A stretch of 64,000 nt of DNA, from NCBI GenBank assembly GCA_940337035.1, contig CALNHX010003583.1, forward strand, positions 1 to 64,000, read 5' to 3'. Each line of letters starts with the position of its first letter. The first letter of the stretch is position 1. Made by a program: the position numbers and the translations under genes. The notes beneath the pieces are model-generated. The model was not told the DNA's origin, did no database searches, and saw only the letters and a list, made by a program, of their open reading frames with translations. Source of the stretch: Agriotes lineatus (Eukaryota > Arthropoda > Insecta > Coleoptera > Elateridae). Below are positions 56,471 to 64,000 of this stretch, in pieces.

Positions 56471-56904
56471 TCAGTGATTTTTATAGTTTTTTTTTCGCTG
56501 ATTACGGAAAAAATAATGAAAAAATGCCATCATGCACAGTTTAGATACAAATTCCACTTAAAATTATGGACAATTAGGCATTTTAGGCAAGTATTCAATC
56601 TCAATTAGGCTTAAAATATTAATGTTCTCTTATGGCCCATTTACACGTAGTCAGTTGGTAACTGATTTAGTCAAGTAGTAAGTGGAGAAGTAAATCGGTA
56701 AGTAGATTTTGGCGTCCAATAATAATTATTTAGTCAACTGGTAAGTAGACAAATGAAAAACGTAATAAAACTATTTAAATTATAATACATTTATCCAAAC
56801 TATCTTGAAAATAACAAATGAAATGAATTAGGAACAGATGATTAAAACGGCCAAGAGATGACTAAATCACTTAAGAACTGTGTATTTTGTGTTGTTAATT
56901 TACG
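56471..56904. other. Spacer, no gene
   Basis: AT-rich with several loose copies of an AGTNAGTNGG-like word (GTCAGTTGGTAAC, TCAAGTAGTAAGTGG, GTCAACTGGTAAGTAG) at about 56650-56745. No coding motif. Confidence 0.4.
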
Positions 56905-58389
56905 ATGGCTTCTAGAGGATGTGTTACTTCACCCGATTGTTTCTGCTACATTTGTGGTACTTATGTAGTAAAAAAGCAACAAAGAAATATTTTCGATTTC
57001 GTTAAAAAAAGTTTACTTTGCTTACTTTGGCATGAAGTTAGCCGATCAAGATAAACCTTGCGCCCCCCACAAAGTCCGTTCAATTTGTGTGGAACAATTA
57101 AGGCAGTGGAGTCAAGTTAAAAACAGTCGTTTCGTTTTGGCATTCCCATGGTGTGGAGGGAACGGTGTGCTAGTGAAGAAGACAGCGAGGTTAGTGACAT
57201 TTATGATCCTGCCACAAGCGATCCTGTACCTTTCACTCAGTCTGAATTGAATGATTTGGTGAGAGACTTACGCCTTCCAAGGACTCAGCGGAGGTTTAGG
57301 TTCAAGATTGAAGAAAACAATTTATTGGCTTCTGGTACGTCTTTTTGGTGGCATCGACATAGAGAGAAGGATTAGTCTCTTTTTTTCTCAAAAAGGTGAC
57401 CTAGTTTATTGTAACCACGTCCCTGGAGTTATGGCAAGTTTCAATGTTGAGTATGTACCGGAAGATTGGAGACTTTTTATGTACTCCTCAAAAAGAAGCT
57501 TGAAAGGAGTTTTTCTACACAACGGTAACAAGTATGCTTCAGTACCTTTCGGTCACTTAAAGGAAACATACCAAAACCTTCAGGTGGTCCTCAACAAACT
57601 TAGCTATTCAAGTCATAAATGGACAATTTGTGGTGATTTAAAAGTCATTTCAATGTTGCTTGGGCAGCAGAGTAAATACACAAAGTATCCATGTTTTCTT
57701 TGTAAATGGGATAGCCGTGACAGAAAACGGCATTACATTAAGAAAGAATGGCAAGTCAGAAAAAACCTTAGAGGTCGGTACAAAGAATATTGAGAGGGTC
57801 AGTCTTGTAGATCCAAAAAATGTTTTGCTTCCTCCACTTCACATCAAATTGGGTCTGATGAAGCAATTCGTCAAGGTCTTATCAAAGGAGGGAATGCTTT
57901 AGATATATTTATCAGCAGTTTCCTGGTTTATCTGAGGCGATGTTAAAAGAAGGAGTATTTGTTGGTCCTGACATCCGAAAACCTATGAAGGATGACAACT
58001 TTGAGACAAAAATGGACCCAACAGAAAAAGCAGCATGGGTTTCTTTTACACCTGTTGTAACCAGATTTCTTGGGAACAAAAAGGATCCTGACTACAAGGC
58101 CATGGTAGCAGATATGTTGGAAAGCTTCAAGAATTTAGGCTGTAACATGAGTATAAAATTACATTTTCTCCACTCAGACCTTGATTATTTCCCAGAAAAT
58201 GCTGTCAGCGAGGAACAAGGTGAAACATTTCACCAAGACATTACGGAAATAGAAAAGCGCTATCAAGGAAGGTGGAATGTTAACATGATGGCGGACTACT
58301 GCTGGATGCTGAAAAGGGACGATCTCCAGCGATCCTACACCGAATCTACCATAAAAATCCCGAAATATATCAATTTAAAAAAATATTAA
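56905..58389 (+). pseudogene. Abundant arthropod repeat-encoded protein (function unknown), frameshifted
   Basis: ATG at 56905 gives MASRGCVTSPDCFCYICGTY, then KVYFAYFGMKLADQDKPCAP and VRSICVEQLRQW: a Cys-rich N-terminal domain (CYIC...C...C) of zinc-binding appearance. Further blocks: RFGIPMVWRE (about 57130), WRLFMYSSKRSLKGVFLHNG, WTICGDLKVISMLLGQQSKY, TKYPCFLCKWDSRDRKRHYI, LLPPLHIKLGLMKQFVKVLS, FPGLSEAMLKEGVFVGPDIR, GCNMSIKLHFLHSDLDYFPE, EEQGETFHQDITEIEKRYQG and MMADYCWMLKRD. I recognise this as a very common family of uncharacterised proteins in arthropod genomes, likely carried by a DNA transposon, but cannot name the superfamily. At least three frame changes and a stop (57901) show decay. 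A stretch at 57864-57911 recurs in the downstream tandem array. Confidence 0.65.
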
Positions 58390-58925
58390 GAGATTAACAG
58401 TGACTACTCCTGGGACATCACCCCTAAGGACTTGATAACTGCAACTCTTCTAAAATATTACACTTCATTGGCAGCAATTATTTTCAAAATTTCGTTTTGA
58501 TATCATAAGTAATTAATTTCGTATGGGTGAAAAAGTGAGTATTTCTGACTTTCTTCAAGGGGTATTACCTCCGTAATGAAGTGCTTACAGGCTTGAGAAC
58601 TTTTCAACTTAAAATAATCATAAAAACACTGGTAAGCAATGAGACATCCTATTGCCACCCCTGTGTAGTTATATAAAATATTTTACTGGGCATGTAATGA
58701 TCTTAAGAAATAAGCTAGTTTTACTAGTAAGTTTGATTGTGCTCAAATTTTATTCATAGCCATGTTAGTGCTGCGTGGCTGCTTCAACATCATATAATAT
58801 TATCCATAGTCTCTTAGTTTGAGAATACTTCCTAGCATTTGCAAATAACAATTTATTAGTCAATTTTTGATAACCTAACTACGGAAATCACAAAGGTATT
58901 TAAGAAAAGAAGTTACAATCTATAT
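58390..58925. other. Spacer before the tandem array
   Basis: AT-rich, no coding motif recognised. Not repeated in the array units. Confidence 0.4.
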
Positions 58926-61900
58926 GTATCAATTAGGTATAATCAATCCACTAATTTAATACTTGTGTAACCTTATATTCTAATAAGGCATGAAATACCA
59001 TACAAATGTCGGGCATCTAACTGTACTGGACGCACAGATGCATAAGAGTAGGGGTAGCGATGAGCCAATCGCAGGCTGTTTTGGAACTTATAGAAGTAAT
59101 TAGCTGTAGTTTAAATACGAGGTGTCGAAGGTGTCGAGGTAAGAGATCTATGCCATAAATATCAAAAAATTTAAGTTGTATTTTGTAGAGGGTGAAACCG
59201 AAGAAAATGGACCCAGATCAGCCCAGAGAAGACAATGGAGGCGAAGAGGACCGGAGAAGAGGTGCAGGTGAGAGAGGGTATCTTCGAACAATGTTCATCG
59301 CTGGACGCTTCTCCGATGCTCTTTTGGAGCTTCCTAATTCTCTGTTTCAGTTGATACTCGTTAGTTACACATTTATTAGAAGTGGGTTTCAGAGAGGTCT
59401 TTGTTCGAAAGTTACATAACCTTACTTTTTGTTAAATGGCAACCATTTCCGACGGTCTATGTTGCTGCATTGCCTGTTTCAATTTGAAACGTTATTGTAA
59501 CTCATAAATAAATGGCGCTTGCTTTAAATGTAGAATTTAGAGCGGTACGTTAAGGCCTTATTAAAGGAGGGAATGCTTTAGATATATTTAGATATATATA
59601 AGTATCAATTAGGCATAATCAATCCACTAATTTAATACTTGTGTAACCTTATATTCTAATAAGGCATGAAATACCATACAAATGGCGGGCATCTAACTGT
59701 ACTGGACGCACAGATGCATAAGAGTAGGGGTAGCGATGAGCCAATCGCAGGCTGTTTTGGAACTTATAGAAGTAATTAGCTGTAGTTTAAATACGAGGTG
59801 TCGAAGGTGTCGAGGTAAGAGATCTATGCCATAAATATCAAAAAATTTAAGTTGTATTTCGTAGACGGTGAAACCGAAGAAAATGGACCCAGATCAGCCC
59901 AGAGAAGACAATGGAGGCGGAGAGGACCGGAGAAGAGGTGCAGGTGAGAGAGGGTATCTTCGAACAATGTTCATCGCTGGACGCTTCTCCGATGCACTGT
60001 TGGAGCTTCCTAATTATCTGTTTGAGTTGATACTCAGGTTAGTTACAGATTTATTAGTAGTGGGTTTCAGAGAGGTCTTTGTTCGAAAGTTACATAACCT
60101 TACTTTTTGTTAAATGGCAACCATTTCCGACGGTCTATGTTGCTGCATTGCCTGCTTCAATTTGAAACGTTATTGTAACTCATAAATAAATGGCGCTTGC
60201 TTTAAATGTAGAATTTAGAGCGGTAATCGTGCTAGACTAACATCAATTCGTTAAAGCCTTATTAAAGGAGGGAATGCTTTAGATATATTTAGATATATAT
60301 AAGTATCAATTAGGCATAATCAATCCACTAATTTAATACTTGTGTAACCTTGTATTCTAATAAGGCATGAAATATCATACAAATGGCGGGCATCTAACTG
60401 TACTGGACGCACAGATGCATAAGAGTAGGGGTAGCGATGAGCCAATCGCAGGCTGTTTTGGAACTTATAGAAGTAATTAGCTGTAGTTTAAATACGAGGT
60501 GTCGAAGGTGTCGAGGTAAGAGATCTATGCCATAAATATCAAAAAATTTAAGTTGTATTTCGTAGACGGTGAAACCGAAGAAAATGGACCCAGATCAGCC
60601 CAGAAAAGACAATGGAGGCGGAGAGGACCGGAGAAGAGGTGCAGGTGAGAGAGGGTATCTTCGAACAATGTTCATCGCTGGACGCTTCTCCGATGCTCTT
60701 TTGGAGCTTCCTAATTATCTGTTTGAGTTGATACTCAGGTTAGTTACACATTTATTAGTAGTGGGTTTCAGAGAGGTCTTTGTTCGAAAGTTACATAACC
60801 TTACTTTTTGTTAAATGGCAACCATTTCCGACGGTCTATGTTGCTGCATTGCCTGCTTCAATTTGAAACGTTATTGTAACTCATAAATAAATGGCGCTTG
60901 CTTTAAATGTAGAATTTAGAGCGGTAATCGTGCTAGACTAACATCAATTCGTTAATGCCTTATTAAAGGAGGGAATGCTTTAGATATATTTAGATATATA
61001 TAAGTATCAATTAGGCATAATCAATCCACTAATTTAATACTTGTGTAACCTTATATTCTAATAAGGCATGAAATACCATACAAATGGCGGGCATCTAACT
61101 GTACTGGACGCACAGATGCATAAGAGTAGGGGTAGCGATGAGCCAATCCCAGGCTGTTTTGGAACTTATAGAAGTAATTAGCTGTAGTTTAAATACGAGG
61201 TGTCGAAGGTGTCGAGGTAAGAGATCTATGCCATAAATATCAAAAAATTTAAGTTGTATTTCGTAGACGGTGAAACCGAAGAAAATGGACCCAGATCAGC
61301 CCAGAGAAGACAATGAAGGCGAAGAGGACCGGAGAAGAGGTGCAGGTGAGAGAGGGTATCTTCGAACAATGTTCATCGCTGGACGCTTCTCCGATGCTCT
61401 TTTGGAGCTTCCTAATTATCTGTTTGAGTTGATACTCGGGTTAGTTACACATTTATTAGTAGTGGGTTTCAGAGAGGTCTTTGTTCGAAAGTTACATAAC
61501 CTTACTTTTTGTTAAATGGCAACCATTTCCGACGGTCTATGTTGCTGCATTGCCTGCTTCAATTTGAAACGTTATTGTAACTCATAAATAAATGGCGCTT
61601 GCTTTAAATGTAGAATTTAGAGCGGTAATCGTGCTAGACTAACATCAATTCGTTAAGGCCTTATTAAAGGAGGGAATGCTTTAGATATATTTAGATATAT
61701 ATAAGTATCAATTAGGCATAATCAATCCACTAATTTAATACTTGTGTAACCTTGTATTCTAATAAGGCATGAAATATCATACAAATGGCGGGCATCTAAC
61801 TGTACTGGACGCACAGATGCATAAGAGTAGGGGGTAGCGATGAGCCAATCGCAGGCTGTTTTGGAACTTATAGAAGTAATTAGTTGTAGTTTAAATACGA

Positions 61901-64000
61901 GGTGTCGAAGGTGTCGAGGTAAGAGATCTATGCCATAAATATCAAAAAATTTAAGTTGTATTTCGTAGAGCGTGAAACCGAAGAAAATGGACCCAGATCA
62001 GCCCAGAGAAGACAATGGAGGCGAAGAGGACCGGAGAAGAGGTGCAGGTGAGAGAGGGTATCTTCGAACAATGTTCATCGCTGGACGCTTCTCCGATGCA
62101 CTGTTGGAGCTTCCTAATTATCTGTTTGTGTTGATACTCAGGTTAGTTACAGATTTATTAGTAGTGGGTTTCAGAGAGGTCTTTGTTCGAAAGTTACATA
62201 ACCTTACTTTTTGTTAAATGGCAACCATTTCCGACGGTCTATGTTGCTGCATTGCCTGCTTCAATTTGAAACGTTATTGTAACTCATAAATAAATGGCGC
62301 TTGCTTTAAATGTAGAATTTAGAGCGGTAATCGTGCTAGACTAACATCAATTCGTTAAGGCCTTATTAAAGGAGGGAATGCTTTAGATATATTTAGATAT
62401 ATATAAGTATCAATTAGGCATAATCAATCCACTAATTTAATACTTGTGTAACCTTATATTCTAATAAGGCATGAAATACCATACAAATGGCGGGCATCTA
62501 ACTGTACTGGACGCACAGATCCATAAGAGTAGGGGTAGCGATGAGCCAATCACAGGCTGTTTTGGAACTTATAGAAGTAATTATCTGTAGTTTAAATACG
62601 AGGTGTCGAAGGTGTCGAGGTAAGAGATCTATGCCATAAATATCAAAAAATTTAAGTTGTATTTCGTAGACGGTGAAACCGAAGAAAATGGACCCAGATC
62701 AGCCCAGAGAAGACAATGGAGGCGGAGAGGACCGGAGAAGAGGTGCAGGTGAGAGAGGGTATCTTCGAACAATGTTCATCGCTGGACGCTTCTCCGATGC
62801 ACTGTTGGAGCTTCCTAATTATCTGTTTGAGTTGATACTCAGGTTAGTTACAGATTTATTAGTAGTGGGTTTCAGAGAGGTCTTTGTTCGAAAGTTACAT
62901 AACCTTACTTTTTGTTAAATGGCAACCATTTCCGACGGTCTATGTTGCTGCATTGCCTGCTTCAATTTGAAACGTTATTGTAACTCATAAATAAATGGCG
63001 CTTGCTTTAAATGTAGAATTTAGAGCGGTAATCGTGCTAGACTAACATCAATTCGTTAAGGCCTTATTAAAGAAGGGAATGCTTTAGATATATTTAGATA
63101 TATATAAGTATCAATTAGGCATAATCAATCCACTAATTTAATACTTGTGTAACCTTATATTCTAATAAGGCATGAAATACCATACAAATGGCGGGCATCT
63201 AACTGTACTGGACGCACAGATCCATAAGAGTAGGGGTAGCGATGAGCCAATCACAGGCTGTTTTGGAACTTATAGAAGTAATTATCTGTAGTTTAAATAC
63301 GAGGTGTCGAAGGTGTCGAGGTAAGAGATCTATGCCATAAATATCAAAAAATTTAAGTTGTATTTCGTAGACGGTGAAACCGAAGAAAATGGACCCAGAT
63401 CAGCCCAGAGAAGACAATGGAGGCGGAGAGGACCGGAGAAGAGGTGCAGGTGAGAGAGGGTATCTTCGAACAATGTTCATCGCTGGACGCTTCTCCGATG
63501 CTCTTTTGGAGCTTCCTAATTATCTGTTTGAGTTGATACTCAGGTTAGTTACACATTTATTAGTAGTGGGTTTCAGAGAGGTCTTTGTTCGAAAGTTACA
63601 TAACCTTACTTTTTGTTAAATGACAACCATTTCCGACGGTCTATGTTGCTGCATTGCCTGCTTCAATTTGAAACGTTATTGTAACTCATAAATAAATGGC
63701 GCTTGCTTTAAATGTAGAATTTAGAGCGGTAATCGTGCTAGACTAACATCAATTCGTTAAGGCCTTATTAAAGGAGGGAATGCTTTAGATATATTTAGAT
63801 ATATATAAGTATCAATTAGGCATAATCAATCCACTAATTTAATACTTGTGTAACCTTATATTCTAATAAGGCATGAAATACCATACAAATGGCGGGCATC
63901 TAACTGTACTGGACGCACAGATGCATAAGAGTAGGGGTAGCGATGAGCCAATCGCAGGCTGTTTTGGAACTTATAGAAGTAATTAGCTGTAGTTTAAATA
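58926..64000. repeat. Tandem array of about 701-bp units (seven full plus partial)
   Basis: The same block recurs head to tail, with the marker ATGGACCCAGATCAGCCC at 59207, 59883, 60584, 61285, 61987, 62688 and 63389 (spacings 676, 701, 701, 702, 701, 701). The first spacing is short because GCTAGACTAACATCAATTC and neighbouring bases are missing (25 bp). Units are about 98-99% alike by eye. Each contains a 48-bp piece resembling 57864-57911 and a polyadenylation-like AATAAA. The array continues beyond the window. Confidence 0.95.
59883..60113 (+). CDS. Recurrent 76-codon ORF of the 701-bp unit (representative copy)
   Basis: Starts MDPDQPREDNGGGEDRRRGA and ends VFVRKLHNLTFC; acidic/basic N-terminus, hydrophobic middle (LPNYLFELILRLVTDLLVV). 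Equivalent frames: 59207-59419 (frameshifted by a 2-base loss, different C-terminus), 60584-60814, 61285-61515, 61987-62217, 62688-62918, 63389-63619. No known domain. A splice-donor-like GCAG/GTGAGA lies inside the frame (after about codon 20), so part of it might be an exon. Differences between copies include both silent and replacement changes, giving no sign of selection. May be non-coding. Confidence 0.25.
   Translation: MDPDQPREDNGGGEDRRRGAGERGYLRTMFIAGRFSDALLELPNYLFELILRLVTDLLVVGFREVFVRKLHNLTFC

Noticed and set aside
59110..59190. TTTAAATA as a TATA box and a 50-bp intron (GTAAGAG ... TTTTGTAG) making each 701-bp unit a gene
   Set aside because: The expected transcription start, about 30 bp downstream, would fall at or after the donor at 59139, so the model is inconsistent without transcript data.

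Overview
This window looks like repeat-dominated nuclear DNA from an arthropod, most likely an insect. The evidence is the combination of jockey, R1 and RTE-like non-LTR retrotransposons, P-element-like, PIF/Harbinger, MULE and pogo-like DNA transposons, many MITE or fold-back elements, AT-rich spacers with GT-AG introns, and two large tandem arrays. I see no convincing host single-copy gene, tRNA, rRNA, CRISPR array or bacterial feature. The species cannot be named from this sequence; a beetle or another large-genome insect is only a guess.

Layout. 1-496: N-terminal part of a pogo/Tigger-like transposase (minus strand, runs off the left edge). 1321-2990: two abutting fold-back elements that share a TATA target. 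3240-5784: internally deleted R1-clade LINE. 5785-15452: 9.7 kb satellite of 43/47/63-bp hairpin-forming monomers. 16985-19219: decayed, intron-containing MULE transposase with a C-terminal RING-like domain (minus). 19626-21655: LINE gag/ORF1 remnants. 22850-24163: nested palindromes. 24393-32349: a chain of elements, each separated by the same 8-bp word ATAGGGAA, ending in a 2.4 kb P-like element with a THAP and P-type transposase relic. 32862-37330: nearly intact jockey LINE with overlapping ORF1 and ORF2 (minus). 38321-40142: PIF/Harbinger remnant, with the Myb/SANT-like gene and transposase facing each other. 40263-44477: decayed jockey-like LINE split by a 1.35 kb insertion. 46365-47270: LINE RT tail and a YqaJ-like nuclease remnant. 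48900-56470: two P-type transposase pseudogenes, with a complete 3.1 kb RTE-like LINE between them (exact 10-bp target duplication) and a 1.2 kb unknown insert in the second. 56905-58389: pseudogene of an abundant arthropod repeat-encoded protein family. 58926-64000: tandem array of about 701-bp units running off the right edge.

How it fits together. Almost everything here is mobile-element biology. The most unusual observations are: (i) serial insertion of P-like MITEs at one regenerated 8-bp target over about 8 kb; (ii) one palindromic core module shared by MITEs with unrelated termini; (iii) a tandem array whose unit carries a 48-bp piece matching the pseudogene just upstream; and (iv) a MULE-RING protein architecture. 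Only the jockey LINE at 33103-37030 keeps full open reading frames. Most other coding relics carry stops, frameshifts or deletions. All family calls come from reading translated motifs by eye; no database search was done.
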